Below, in pieces: positions 20,554 through 29,439 of a stretch of DNA of 64,000 nucleotides. Location: positions 558,001 through 622,000 of the forward strand of contig CAWFLQ010000001.1 of the NCBI GenBank assembly GCA_963816745.1, given 5' to 3'. The notes below the pieces were generated by a model. It was not told the DNA's origin. It worked only from the letters and a program-made list of their open reading frames with translations, and did not search any database. The number at the start of each line of letters is the position of its first letter. Positions within the stretch are counted from its first letter, which is position 1. A program made the position numbers and the translations under genes. Origin of the DNA: VAZQ01 sp963816745. Lineage in GTDB: Bacteria > Pseudomonadota > Alphaproteobacteria > Rhizobiales > Xanthobacteraceae.

Positions 20554-21661
20554 GCCCACGGCATCAGCGATGCGTGGATCACGTCCGGCACGCCCTGGCC
20601 GCCGACCGACCGGATGGCGAGGTCCACGTCCTTCAGCCCGAACTTGTGGGTCGTGACCTTCTCCAGCGGAAAGCGCTTGGAGGCGAGCTGCGCCAGCGCG
20701 AGCTCGCACGCCTTGTAGCTGTGGCCGCGCGCGCTCTTGATGGTGATGAATTTCACCGTCACCTTCTCGAGCGGGAAGTTCGGGAAACTCCTTCATCTCG
20801 CCCTGCACGACGATGGTCCCGCCCTTGCGCTTGAGCGCTTCGACGCCGAGCAGGATCGGGATGGTGCCGGCGCCGGCGGTGCAGTCGAGCACGACGTCCA
20901 CGCCCTTGCCGCCGGTGATCTCCATGATGCGCGCCAGCGGATCTTCCTTCTGCACGTCGATCACGTGGTCGGCGCCGAGCTCCTTGGCGACCGCCATGCG
21001 CGCGGCGTCCTTGGAGGTGCCGGTGACGATGATGAGCGAGGCGCCGGCCTGCTTGCAGATCACGGTCTGCGAGAGGCCCTGCTGGCCGGGCCCCTGAATG
21101 AGCACGGTGGAGTTGTAGCCGACGCCGCCGTCGAACAGCGACCACTCGACGCCGTTGGCCATCGGCGTCACCAGCCCGGCCAGCTCCGGCGTGACGCCCG
21201 CCGGCACGCGGTGCACGACCGCGTTCCAGGGCAGGTAGACGTATTGCGCGAAGCCGCCCCACAGATGCGGCGCGCGCTCGGCCGAGGTGTAGCCGTAGCG
21301 GATGCCGTCGGGATTGGTGCGCCAGTCGGTGTTCTCGCAGTGGCGATACTGGCCGAGATGGCACCACTCGCACTTGCCGCACATGACGTAGTGCTCGACG
21401 AACACCAGGTCGCCTTCCTTGAAGCCCTTGCGCCGCGTGAACTCGCGGCCGGCCTTGGCGATGTAGCCGATGTTCTCGTGGCCCATGATCACCGGGGCCT
21501 TGGTCGGCGGCGTCTTGTAGAGCTTGACGTCGGTGCCGCAGATGCCGGCGACCTCCATCTTCATGCAGCGCGCTGTCCTCCGGGATGTCGGGCATCGGAT
21601 ATTCGCGGATCTCGGTCTTGCTCGGGCCCGTTCGCACCGCCGCCAACACGTGTTCCGCCAC
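20550..21661 (-). CDS. Zinc-dependent alcohol dehydrogenase, threonine-dehydrogenase-like (frameshifted)
   Basis: Medium-chain alcohol dehydrogenase of about 370 residues. The catalytic zinc site is seen in AGICGTDVKLY and IMGHENIGYI, the structural zinc site in CGKCEWCHLGQYRHC, and the nucleotide fold in VLIQGPGQQGLSQTVICKQA and VDVVLDCTAGAGTIPIL. Shifts lie near 21567 (between EDSAL and MKMEVAG) and near 20775 (between EFPELP and MTVKFITIKS). The start is taken as GTG 21661, with TTGGAGG eight bases upstream, giving the usual N-terminus AEHVLAAVRTGPSKTEIREY. The stop codon TAG lies within the end of the adjacent REP element. Substrate unknown. The upstream gap to the divergent small gene is 77 bases. 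Confidence 0.87.
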
Positions 21662-21738
21662 TGCGAACGCCTCCAAATGATTGGAGTGGCAATCTAGGAC
21701 TGGCCCGCAAGCGGTCAAGCCCTTATCCCTATGGGTGC

Positions 21739-22056
21739 ATGACGCTGGCGGTGCATATGCTGCGGTCCCGCAAGAAGCGCCCCGAACGCGCGGCAGCCGT
21801 CGACCGGCTGACGGCCTGGACGCGCGGGCGCTTCAAGCTCCCGGACGATGCCGCGATCCTGGTTTCGGAGGTGGCCTGCGAGCTCCCGGGCTGTCCGCCG
21901 ATCGAGACCGTGATTGCGTTCTGGACCGAGAACGAGACGCGCCACCAGTTCAAGCTGTTCAAGCCGATGGCGGAGGTGGTGCTCGACGACCTGCCCCCGA
22001 CCTGGATGAAGCCCGCACTGGTCGCAATCGAGGGCATCGGTTTCGAGTGCTGCTAG
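21739..22056 (+). CDS. Conserved-looking small protein of unknown function
   Basis: Intact 105-residue protein that I do not recognise with a function. It starts MTLAVHMLRSRKKRPERAAA, has a well-structured middle (VSEVACELPGCPPIETVIAF, then WTENETRHQFKLFKPMAEVV) and ends with a Cys pair (GIGFECC). No leader or membrane segment is evident. The Cys residues (ELPGCPP and the terminal CC) could bind metal, which is speculation. The first ATG in frame is used; a second Met six codons on is also possible. The last 33 bases of the gene are present a second time 129 bases downstream, beyond a REP element. Confidence 0.65.
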   Translation: MTLAVHMLRSRKKRPERAAAVDRLTAWTRGRFKLPDDAAILVSEVACELPGCPPIETVIAFWTENETRHQFKLFKPMAEVVLDDLPPTWMKPALVAIEGIGFECC

Positions 22057-22073
22057 AGGTCCCGTTTCCATCC

Positions 22074-22150
22074 GTAGGTTGGGTCGAGCGCTTGCGAGAC
22101 CCAACGCTCTCGTGTCTGTTGGGTCTCGTGAAGAACTCGACCCAACCTAC
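22074..22150. repeat. Inverted REP pair, GTAGGTTGGGTCGAGC type, copy 1
   Basis: A 77-base element: GTAGGTTGGGTCGAGC, then GCGAGACCCAAC, a short spacer, GTTGGGTCTCGTGAAG and finally CTCGACCCAACCTAC. Each half is a GTAG-flanked hairpin and the halves are mirror images. Copies 2 and 3 lie at 24562-24649 and 30053-30134. Confidence 0.88.
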
Positions 22151-22152
22151 GA

Positions 22153-22185
22153 GCAATCGAGGGCGTCGGTTTCGAATGCTGCTAG
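22153..22185. repeat. Duplicated 3' end of the upstream gene
   Basis: These 33 bases repeat 22024-22056, the last ten codons and stop of the small unknown gene, with two transitions (A to G and G to A). The two copies flank the REP element at 22074-22150, so the element lies between direct repeats of coding sequence. Read in frame, the second copy encodes AIEGVGFECC and a stop, differing by one conservative residue. Confidence 0.85.
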
Positions 22186-22243
22186 ACGGTCGATTCCGCC
22201 TACAGTGTCCCAACCGCAATAACCAATTCCGCCGGGAGAGAAG

Positions 22244-23182
22244 ATGCTCAAGCTGAAAACCGCCACCCGCACCCAAGGCAACAACCGGGCGCTCAAGGAC
22301 GGCAGCGTCAAGCCGAAGACCTTCGAGTTCGATTTCGAGGAGGTCGACCCCATCATCGCTGCGTTCCGGCGCATGGTGCGCGGCAACGAGTTCGACATCT
22401 GCGAGATGGCGATCACGACCTACATCTGCGCCAAGGCGCACGGCAAGCCGATGACGGCGGTACCGGTGTTCCTGGTGCGCGCCTTTCACCATGGCGCCAT
22501 CCTGGCGAACAGCAAGGCCGGCATCGCCAAGCCGAAAGACCTCGAAGGCAGACAAGTCGGCGTCAACCGCGGCTACACCGTCACGACCGGCGTGTGGGCG
22601 CGCAGCATCCTGCAGCAGGAGCACGGCGTGGACCTGAGCAAGATCACCTGGGTGCTCTCCGGCGACGAGCATGTGGCGGAGTATCGCCCGCCCAAGAACG
22701 TGGTGCCGATCGAGGCAGGCAAGAAGATGGACGACATGCTGGTGTCGGGCGAGCTCGCCGCCGCCATCGGCGTCGATGTGAAGCATCCCGACGTGAAGCC
22801 GCTCATCCCCGATGCGCTCGAGGCCGGCCTCGCGGCGCTGCGCCGCGACGGCCACTACCCCATCAATCACACCGTGGTGATCAAGGACGAGCTCATAGCA
22901 GCCCATCCCGAGCTGGCGGCTGATGTTTTCAACGCGTTTGCCGAGTCGAAGCGCCGTTACGTCGAACGGCTCGAGGGAGACCAGATCGAGAAGCCGACCG
23001 AGGTCGACGCGATGCACAAGCGCGTGATGGCGATCACCGGCGATCCCTTGCCCTACGGTATCGCGCCGAATCGCAAGGTCATCGACGAGCTGATCGGGCA
23101 CGCGCTGACGCAGGGCATCATTGCCAAGCCGGTGACGGCGGACGAGCTGTTCGCGCCGAGCACGCGCAGCCTGACTGCGTAG
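22244..23182 (+). CDS. 4,5-dihydroxyphthalate decarboxylase-like / NMT1-type binding-fold protein
   Basis: Intact 312-residue protein resembling the 4,5-dihydroxyphthalate decarboxylase (Pht5) family, which shares the periplasmic-binding-protein type II fold. Family blocks are FDFEEVDPIIAAFRRMVRGN, FDICEMAITTYICAKAHGKP, FLVRAFHHGAI, and LEGRQVGVNRGYTVTTGVWA. No leader peptide is seen, so it should be cytoplasmic and an enzyme is more likely than a transporter receptor. GGGAGAG lies 5 bases before the ATG. It is followed in the same direction by a lipoprotein ABC-type receptor at 23296. The true substrate is unknown. Confidence 0.8.
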   Translation: MLKLKTATRTQGNNRALKDGSVKPKTFEFDFEEVDPIIAAFRRMVRGNEFDICEMAITTYICAKAHGKPMTAVPVFLVRAFHHGAILANSKAGIAKPKDLEGRQVGVNRGYTVTTGVWARSILQQEHGVDLSKITWVLSGDEHVAEYRPPKNVVPIEAGKKMDDMLVSGELAAAIGVDVKHPDVKPLIPDALEAGLAALRRDGHYPINHTVVIKDELIAAHPELAADVFNAFAESKRRYVERLEGDQIEKPTEVDAMHKRVMAITGDPLPYGIAPNRKVIDELIGHALTQGIIAKPVTADELFAPSTRSLTA

Positions 23183-23191
23183 CTCTCTCTA

Positions 23192-23216
23192 CGTCATGCC
23201 CGGGCTTGTCCCGGGC
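23192..23216. repeat. Short palindromic repeat, CGTCATGCCCGGGCTTG type
   Basis: CGTCATGCCCGGGC followed by TTGTCCCGGGC forms one REP-like hairpin (GCCCGGG/CCCGGGC around TTGT) in the 113-base gap before the receptor gene. This sequence type is common between genes in Rhizobiales. Only one arm of the usual pair is seen. Confidence 0.65.
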
Positions 23217-23295
23217 CTTGTTCGGCCCGCACCGCGCGGTGTGCTAGTATCGCCGCCGGCGAGCGTTTGCCGGCACCAACAGGTATCGGGAATTC

Positions 23296-24543
23296 ATGGA
23301 AGCAGGTCGCATCGTGATGGAGCCGAGAAAATCCGGTCGGGGACGATGGCTGCGAACCAGTGCGGCCGTGCTTGCCGCGGCCCACATGGCCGCCGCCTGC
23401 ACCGAGACCGACACCATCACGCTCGGCGCCAGCGTGCAGCTGACCGGAAATCTAGCCGAGACCGGGCGCATCTATCGCGATGCCTATCAATTCACGGTCG
23501 ACCGGATCAATGCGCAAGGCGGCGTGATGATCGGCAACAAGCCGTACAAGCTCGCGCTCAAGGTCCTCGACAACAAATCGGATCCGAAGCTCGTCACCGA
23601 GCAGCATGAGAGACTGCTGACCAAGGACAGGGTCAATTTCCTGCTCGGGCCGTACTCGAGCAATGCGGTGCTTGCGGGCGCCGCGATTGCCGAGAAGTAT
23701 CAGGTGCCGATGGTGCAGGGCGGCGGCGCCTCGAGCCGGATTTTCGACCGTAGCTACAAATACGTGTTCGGCACGCTGCCCGTGTCCACGGATTATTTCC
23801 GCAGCACCATCGCGATGCTGGAGCAGCTCGAGCCCAAGGCGAAGACCGTGGGGCTCGTCTCCGGCGACGACTCGTTCGACGTGACGTTGTCCAAGGAAAC
23901 CAGCGAGCTCGTGAAGAACGCCGGCCTGGAGATCGTTCTCGACCAGCAGTACTCCGAGCGCTCGCCGAATTTCTTCAACATCCTCACGCTGATCAAGGGA
24001 CGGGCGCCGGATGTGCTGCTGTGGAGCGGACACGAGGCAGGTGCGATCAACTTCATCCGCCAGTCGAAGAGCCGCAACATCAATCCGAATCTCCTCGCCT
24101 CTTTCACCGTGGGCGTGACGAGCGCCAGTTTTCGCAGCGCGCTCCGCGATGATGCCAACTACGCCTTCGGCATGACGCCCTGGCTCCCGGCCGAGCGTCT
24201 CAAGGACCGCTGGTTCGGCGATGCGGCCCAGTTCGCCAAGGCCTACGAGGAGAAGTTCGGCTACGCGCCGGATTATCACGCCGCCGCGGCCGTGGCCGCC
24301 GTCCAGGCATTCGCCGAGGCCATGACGACAGCCGGCTCGTTCGACCCCGCAAACGTACGCGATGCGATCGCCAAACTGGACTTCGAGAGCATCTATGGCC
24401 GGGTCCGTTTCAGCGAGAACGGGCAGATCGCGATGCCGCAGACGGTCGTGCAGATTCAAGGCGACAAGCTGATCGAGATCTTCACCGACAAGTTCATCAA
24501 CCAGCCGCTCTACCCGGTTCCGGCGTGGGACAAGCGCTCGTAG
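23296..24543 (+). CDS. ABC transporter substrate-binding lipoprotein (branched-chain amino acid/amide type)
   Basis: Intact 415-residue receptor of the Peripla_BP_6/LivJ family. An N-terminal basic and hydrophobic leader ends in a lipobox (HMAAAC, Cys at about residue 35), so it should be a membrane-anchored lipoprotein. The mature part starts ITLGASVQLTGNLAETGRIY and has YQFTVDRINAQGGVMIGNKP, LLGPYSSNAVLAGAAIAEKY and the hinge region VRDAIAKLDFESIYGRVRFS. A second ATG seven codons in is possible. No permease or ATPase genes (livHMGF) are adjacent, so it is an orphan receptor here. Ligands of this family include amino acids, amides and aromatic acids. Confidence 0.88.
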   Translation: MEAGRIVMEPRKSGRGRWLRTSAAVLAAAHMAAACTETDTITLGASVQLTGNLAETGRIYRDAYQFTVDRINAQGGVMIGNKPYKLALKVLDNKSDPKLVTEQHERLLTKDRVNFLLGPYSSNAVLAGAAIAEKYQVPMVQGGGASSRIFDRSYKYVFGTLPVSTDYFRSTIAMLEQLEPKAKTVGLVSGDDSFDVTLSKETSELVKNAGLEIVLDQQYSERSPNFFNILTLIKGRAPDVLLWSGHEAGAINFIRQSKSRNINPNLLASFTVGVTSASFRSALRDDANYAFGMTPWLPAERLKDRWFGDAAQFAKAYEEKFGYAPDYHAAAAVAAVQAFAEAMTTAGSFDPANVRDAIAKLDFESIYGRVRFSENGQIAMPQTVVQIQGDKLIEIFTDKFINQPLYPVPAWDKRS

Positions 24544-24561
24544 GCCGGATCAATTCCCTTC

Positions 24562-24649
24562 GTAGGTTGGGTCGAGCCCCTTGCGAGACCCAACGTTGCC
24601 CTGTGCGTTCGCGGTCGTTGGGTCTCGTGAAGAACTCGACCCAACCTAC
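24562..24649. repeat. Inverted REP pair, GTAGGTTGGGTCGAGC type, copy 2
   Basis: An 88-base element of the same family as 22074-22150, with a longer central spacer. Arms: GTAGGTTGGGTCGAG...GCGAGACCCAAC and GTTGGGTCTCGTGAAG...CTCGACCCAACCTAC. It lies between two convergent genes, the ABC-type receptor and TctC 3. Confidence 0.88.
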
Positions 24650-24653
24650 ACGC

Positions 24654-25616
24654 TCACTTCCCGATCAGGTCGGCCTTTTCGAGCACTGGCCGCCAGCGTG
24701 CTGTTTCGGCCTCGATGAACTGCTTCAATTGCTCGACCGACATCGTCTCGACGACCATGCCGTCCTGCCGCAGGCGCTGCTGCACCTCGGGCTTCGACAC
24801 GGCGCGAATGATCTCGCGGTTCATCTTCTGCACGATGTCCAGCGGCAGCTTGGCCGGGCCCGAGATCGTGAACCAGGTGGTGGCGGTGAGGTCGACGCCC
24901 ATCTCCTTGAAGGTCGGCACATCCGGAAAGTCCGGCAGGCGGCTCGTGTGCGAGTGCACGATCGGGTGGAGCGCACCTCCGCGTATCTGCGCCGCCGTCG
25001 ACGAGACGGTCTGCGCCGAGAAGAAGATGTGGCCGGCGACCAGGTCCATGATCCCCTGCGCCGCGCCCTTGTAGGGCACGTGCTCGACCCTGATCTTGGC
25101 TTTCTGCCCGAAGGACTCGCCCACCAGGTGGCCGGAGCTGCCGACGCCGGACGAGGAATAGGTCAGCGGGTCCGCGGCCTTGTTCGCATACGCGATGAAG
25201 TCGTCGTAGGTGCGGAGCCCCTTGCCCGAGTTGACCGAAATCATGATCGGGGCGCCGGCGACATAGGCGATGTTGACGAGGTCGCGGTACGGATCGTAGC
25301 CGAGCTTGGGATTGCTGATCGGCAACAGCACCAGTTGCGTAATATTGCTGAGGACGAAATTGTAACCGTCGGGCGGCGAGTTCGCGACCGACTGCACGCC
25401 GATCGCGCCGCCGGCGCCGGCGCGGGTCTCGACGAAGAACTGTTGCTTGAATTCGGTGGTGAGATGGTCGGCCACCAGGCGGGTGAGAATGTCGGCGGTG
25501 CCGCCGGCGGCAAACGTGTTGACCATGCGTACCGGACGCGACGGCCATTCGTCGGCCGCCGCCGCCGTGGTCGTCATCAGCGCGCCCGTGACGAGCGCAG
25601 CACAAAGCCGTCTCAT
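24654..25616 (-). CDS. Bug/TctC-family solute-binding protein 3
   Basis: Intact 320-residue periplasmic binding protein. It has a leader MRRLCAALVTGALMTTTAAA, mature start DEWPSRPVRMVNTFAAGGTA, VETRAGAGGAIGVQSVANSP, the ligand-region HVPYKGAAQGIMDLVAGHIF and C-terminal ETARWRPVLEKADLIGK. This is the classical Bug plan, with a probable carboxylate ligand. GGAG lies upstream of the ATG at 25616. No TTT permease is adjacent. It lies 119 bases after the Cys-elbow hydrolase and may be last in the operon PQQ dehydrogenase - PanB-like - hydrolase - TctC. Confidence 0.92.
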   Translation of the reverse strand: MRRLCAALVTGALMTTTAAAADEWPSRPVRMVNTFAAGGTADILTRLVADHLTTEFKQQFFVETRAGAGGAIGVQSVANSPPDGYNFVLSNITQLVLLPISNPKLGYDPYRDLVNIAYVAGAPIMISVNSGKGLRTYDDFIAYANKAADPLTYSSSGVGSSGHLVGESFGQKAKIRVEHVPYKGAAQGIMDLVAGHIFFSAQTVSSTAAQIRGGALHPIVHSHTSRLPDFPDVPTFKEMGVDLTATTWFTISGPAKLPLDIVQKMNREIIRAVSKPEVQQRLRQDGMVVETMSVEQLKQFIEAETARWRPVLEKADLIGK

Positions 25617-25735
25617 GTTTTTTTCTCCGAGGCTCGGTCGTGCTGAAAGTCTAGCAGGCCGCGCTGGCGTGCGGAACACGTGTGACGAAATGCCATCGGT
25701 AGACTGTAAATTGCGATTTGCGCTGCGCGACGTTG

Positions 25736-26605
25736 CTATGGCCGTTGCGACACGGTACTCGCGCTGTCCAGAAATTCCAATATCCGCGCCGGCGCCGTCT
25801 CCTCCGTCTGCTCGGCGACCGGGACGTCCCAGTATTCCGACCTGGGCAGGCATTCTTCCAGGTAGCGCGCGGCCGAGGTGGCGTGCGCGGCATCGCGGCC
25901 CGGAACGATCAGCGCGGGGATGTCGAGGCGCAGCAAATCCTCGGGCTCGGCGCCGGGCGCGGTGTCGCGGTCGAACAGGGAGCGCGCCATGCCTGTCACG
26001 ACGAGCTTGTAGGCATCGACGTTCTGTTCGGCATAGGCGTCGGAAAAGGCGGGGTCGGACTTGATGACCGAGGCCCACGGCCCGCCACGCGGGTCCGCGC
26101 CGAACGGCTTGCCGTCTCCGGCCGCCAGCGAGACGACTGGTGCGAGGCCGTTCTGCTGCACGAACGCGAGATGCTCGGCGAAGCGCTGATGGCTGCTGAT
26201 CCGATACTTCGCACCGCCCACCGGCCAATAGAGCACCATGCTCAACGTCGCCTGCGGATAGGCGACGGCGAACGCCAGCACCGGGCAGCACCCCATGCAG
26301 CCACCCATGATGTGCGCGCGCTCGAAGCCCAAGTGCTCGAGCAGCGCCTTGCCCTGCGTCACGTAGTGCGCCCAGGTCATGCGCTCGATCCGGCCGCCGG
26401 AGCGCCCGCATTCGCGCCGGTCGAACAGGATGCAGGTGTATTTTTTCGGCAGGTGATCGAGGAGCTTGATCCTGGCGTAGACGCCGAGCCCCGACCACTT
26501 CTCCACCGTGGCGTCGAAGCCGCCGGGCGCGTACATCAGGATCGGCGGCCCCGAGCCGACAACCTCGTAGCGCGTCGTGATGCCGTCGATGATGGCACTC
26601 GCCAT
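25736..26605 (-). CDS. Alpha/beta hydrolase with Cys in the nucleophile elbow
   Basis: Intact 289-residue alpha/beta-hydrolase fold protein. The oxyanion region is MYAPGGFDATVEKW and the HG-type strand CILFDRRECGRSGG is present, but the nucleophile elbow reads HIMGGCMGCCPVLAFAVAYP, placing Cys at about residue 103 where Ser is usual. The acid region (IPALIVPGRDAAHATS) is kept. The C-terminal segment where the catalytic His is expected reads YWDVPVAEQTEETAPARILE, with no His. The triad is therefore altered at two positions without any frameshift. It starts 3 bases after the PanB-like stop, so the two are coupled. It could be a Cys-dependent hydrolase of the dienelactone-hydrolase kind or a non-catalytic relative. 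Confidence 0.85.
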   Translation of the reverse strand: MASAIIDGITTRYEVVGSGPPILMYAPGGFDATVEKWSGLGVYARIKLLDHLPKKYTCILFDRRECGRSGGRIERMTWAHYVTQGKALLEHLGFERAHIMGGCMGCCPVLAFAVAYPQATLSMVLYWPVGGAKYRISSHQRFAEHLAFVQQNGLAPVVSLAAGDGKPFGADPRGGPWASVIKSDPAFSDAYAEQNVDAYKLVVTGMARSLFDRDTAPGAEPEDLLRLDIPALIVPGRDAAHATSAARYLEECLPRSEYWDVPVAEQTEETAPARILEFLDSASTVSQRP

Positions 26606-26608
26606 TGA

Positions 26609-27418
26609 TCACCCTTTGATCTGGCGTCCGGCGCGCACGTCGCCGATCAGCGTGGTGAAGGCGTCGAGGCTGATTTTGGCGACGTTGGCGTAGGTCTCGG
26701 TCTTGGAGTCCAGCCACTTCTCGCCATACCCAATCGCGGTATGTGCGAGCCGCACCCGCCCGTCGAGCCAGGGACCGCCGCCGAAACCGCCGATCACCGG
26801 AATCCTCACGGCCTTCACGACGGCGGCGCCCGCCACCGGGCCGGAATTGGTGAAGTCGAGCAGCGAGGCGCCCGCATCCTCGAGGAGCTTCGCCTCCGCG
26901 ACGAGCTTCGCCGTCATCTCCGCGGGCACCTGCGCTCCGGGGGCCGACTGCGCGCCGTAGGGGATGCCGTATTGCAGGGCGGTCTGCGGCGTGATGCCGA
27001 ATTGCGCGAACACGGGGATGCCGGCGCGCACCAGCGCGCGCACGGCGTCGGGAAAGTCGGCGGCGCCGTCGAGCTTGATCATGTCGGCGCCGCCTTCCTT
27101 CACCAGCCGGATGGCGGCGCGCAGCGCGCTCTCGGTCCCCTCCTGCAGCGGGCCGAAAGGGAAGTCGCAACTCACCAGCGCGCGGGTGACGCCGCGGCGG
27201 ACCGCCTTGCAGCAGACCAGCATCTCCTCCAGCGTCACCTCGAGCGGATTGGAATGGCCCCACAGATTGACGCCGACCGAATCCCCGACCGAGACGAAAT
27301 CCACGCCGGCACGGTCCGCGATGCGGGCGAGCTGATAGTCCCAGGCGACCACTCCAACGCTCTTCTTTCCGTCACGCTTCATCTGTTGCAGCGCCGGAAT
27401 GGTCACCTTGGCATCCAT
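26609..27418 (-). CDS. PanB-like (ketopantoate hydroxymethyltransferase superfamily) protein
   Basis: Intact 269-residue TIM-barrel protein with the PanB plan. The metal Asp in VSVGDSVGVNLWGHSNPLEV and the second Asp in SCDFPFGP are kept, and KLDGAADF replaces KIEGGE with Asp for Glu. The block usually GHLGLTPQ reads AQFGITPQ, losing the His, and the strand usually LECVP with the catalytic Glu reads LLDFTNSGP. It is thus unlikely to be the pantothenate enzyme. AGAGAGGG precedes the ATG at 27418. It lies between a PQQ dehydrogenase and the Cys-elbow hydrolase in the same direction; a C-C lyase or aldolase acting on a ketoacid is a reasonable guess. Confidence 0.8.
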   Translation of the reverse strand: MDAKVTIPALQQMKRDGKKSVGVVAWDYQLARIADRAGVDFVSVGDSVGVNLWGHSNPLEVTLEEMLVCCKAVRRGVTRALVSCDFPFGPLQEGTESALRAAIRLVKEGGADMIKLDGAADFPDAVRALVRAGIPVFAQFGITPQTALQYGIPYGAQSAPGAQVPAEMTAKLVAEAKLLEDAGASLLDFTNSGPVAGAAVVKAVRIPVIGGFGGGPWLDGRVRLAHTAIGYGEKWLDSKTETYANVAKISLDAFTTLIGDVRAGRQIKG

Positions 27419-27441
27419 GATCCCTCTCTCTTTCGTTCGTG

Positions 27442-29209
27442 CTAGCGCGCGTCCGGCAATGCGAACACGTAGATCGCGTTGTGGCCGCGCACCGGCTTGA
27501 AGCTGCGCACCACGCCGAGCAGGCCGGCAGTGCCGGATTGGGCGTCGCCGGTCATCACGGCGACGTATTGTCGTCCGTTCACCGTGTAGGTGATCGTGCT
27601 GGTCGAGATGATGCCGCCGAGCACGATCTCCCACAGAATCTTTCCGCTGTCGGCGTCGAAGGCGCGGAAGCGGCGGTCCATGTCGCCCCAGAACAGCGAG
27701 ATCGCCGGCGGTCACCAGCGCCGATCCGTTGCCGGGGACGGGCTGCGAATGAATCGTATCGACCTTGCCGGTCGACAGGTTCACCTTGGCGATCGAGGCG
27801 AACTTCTGCGGATCGGCGCCCGGACGCATGACCTGCCGGCGCGGACCGAAGCCCGCCGGGTTGGCGTAGTTCTCGGTCATGTCGAGGCAGGCGTCGTGGT
27901 AGGGAATGTAGAGCGCGTTCTTGCCGGGATGATAGGCGGTGGACCAGAAGCTGCGGGTATTGTGGAAGCAGACCAGCACCCGGTCGCCGTCCTTCTTCTT
28001 CACCTTGTCCCAGTTCATGTGGGTGCGGCCGGTATCGACGTCGATGTGCGAGATATGGAATTCGGGAACGTCGAGCGGGAAGGGCGTGGCCCAGAGGAAC
28101 TGCCCGGTCGCGCGGTCGAGCACCCAGATCCCGCCGGCTTCCGCGACCTCGACAACGACGTCGCGCACCTCGCCGCGCGTGATATTGGGATTGATCCACT
28201 TCACGACCGCGGGATCGGGATTGATCGCGGTGCGCACCAGCGTGCGTTCATGGATGTGATCGAGGTCCCAGTCGTCGCCCGGGAGATGCTGGTAGTACCA
28301 GACGAGCTTGCCGGTCTCGACATCGAGCGCGACGGTCGAGTTGCTGTAGAGCTCGGACGGTGCGGCGCGCGGGACGGCGTTGATGTCGCCGTGGCGCTTC
28401 CACCGCGTCCAGGGCTTGGGATTGGAGATCGCCCAGTAGAGCACCTTGCGCACGGGATCGTAGGAGCCCGGCAGCCCCCAGCTGCTCGCGATCCGTCCTT
28501 CGAGCGGCACATTGCCCCAGGAATTGCCGCCCGGCTCGCCCGGCGCCGGCGTGTTGTAGAACTTCCAGAGCTCCTTGCCGGTCTTGGCGTCGTGCGCGGC
28601 GATGAAGCAGCCGACGCGTTTTTCGCAGGTGCGGGCGGTGATCACCTTGCCGTCGGCAACGATCGGCGCCGACGTGGACTGGGTCTGGTCCTTGTAGTCG
28701 TGGAGCTTGGTCTCCCAGCGCACCTTGCCGCTCTTCGCATCCAGAGCGACCAGGAAGCCATCGGGCGAGTCGTAGAAGACGAGATCCTCGAAGATGGCGA
28801 GGCCCTTGGTTCTCGCCCGCATCGGCCCACCGATGACGTCGGCCATCTCCTTGGGTGTGTCGCGCCAATAGTCCCAGATGAGGTCGCCGTTGACAGCATT
28901 GATCGCGAGCACGCCGGCGCCGGGGCTGACCACGTACATCACCCCTTGCGCGACGATCGGCGTCGTCTCCGAGGTGCCCGGCGCCAGCCCACGCGTCCAC
29001 GTCATCCTGAGCCCACCGACATTGCCGCGGTTGACCTGGTCGAGCGGGCTGAAGCGCTGCTCGTCGTAGGTGCGATTGAGCATCAGCCAGTCGCCCGGCG
29101 GCGGGTTGATGAGCATGTCGCGAGTGACCGGCTCGAAGCCGTTGCCCTGCGCGGCGGCGTGCGTTGCGGCTGCGCATAGCATCGCTGCTGCGATCGACGT
29201 CCTGATCAT
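27442..29209 (-). CDS. PQQ-dependent alcohol dehydrogenase (quinoprotein; frameshifted)
   Basis: Eight-bladed beta-propeller quinoprotein, about 588 residues, exported to the periplasm by the leader MIRTSIAAAMLCAAATHAAA. It shows propeller blades with W-docking repeats (LIWDYW, VRWETK, ELWKFY, LVWYYQ, FLWATP), the catalytic-region GDDWDLDHIHE, and a Cys pair in RTCEKRVGC. It would oxidise a primary alcohol or aldehyde and pass electrons to cytochrome c; no haem site (CxxCH) is present in this protein, so a separate cytochrome is needed. The frame shifts near 27700, between VTAGDLA and FWGDMDRRF. It heads an operon with the PanB-like protein and is divergent from the SYLF gene across 230 bases. 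Confidence 0.9.
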
Positions 29210-29439
29210 GGAGTGCCTCCCTTGCGCTGTTGCGGGCCGGTCGGCTCCTGCGGGAGCCGCCGACCTTCTGCGCGCAAAACTAGATCAAAGCCGGTTGTGC
29301 ATGGCAAGGTCGTTCCCGGCGGGGTGGGTCGGCACCTCGAGTGCACGAAGCCGGTGCAGATAGAAGCCGATCGTCCGTACCCCCGCCTCAATTGCTCGCT
29401 GAATAACCGGTGGGGTGATTCGCCGGGAGGAGGTACGAT

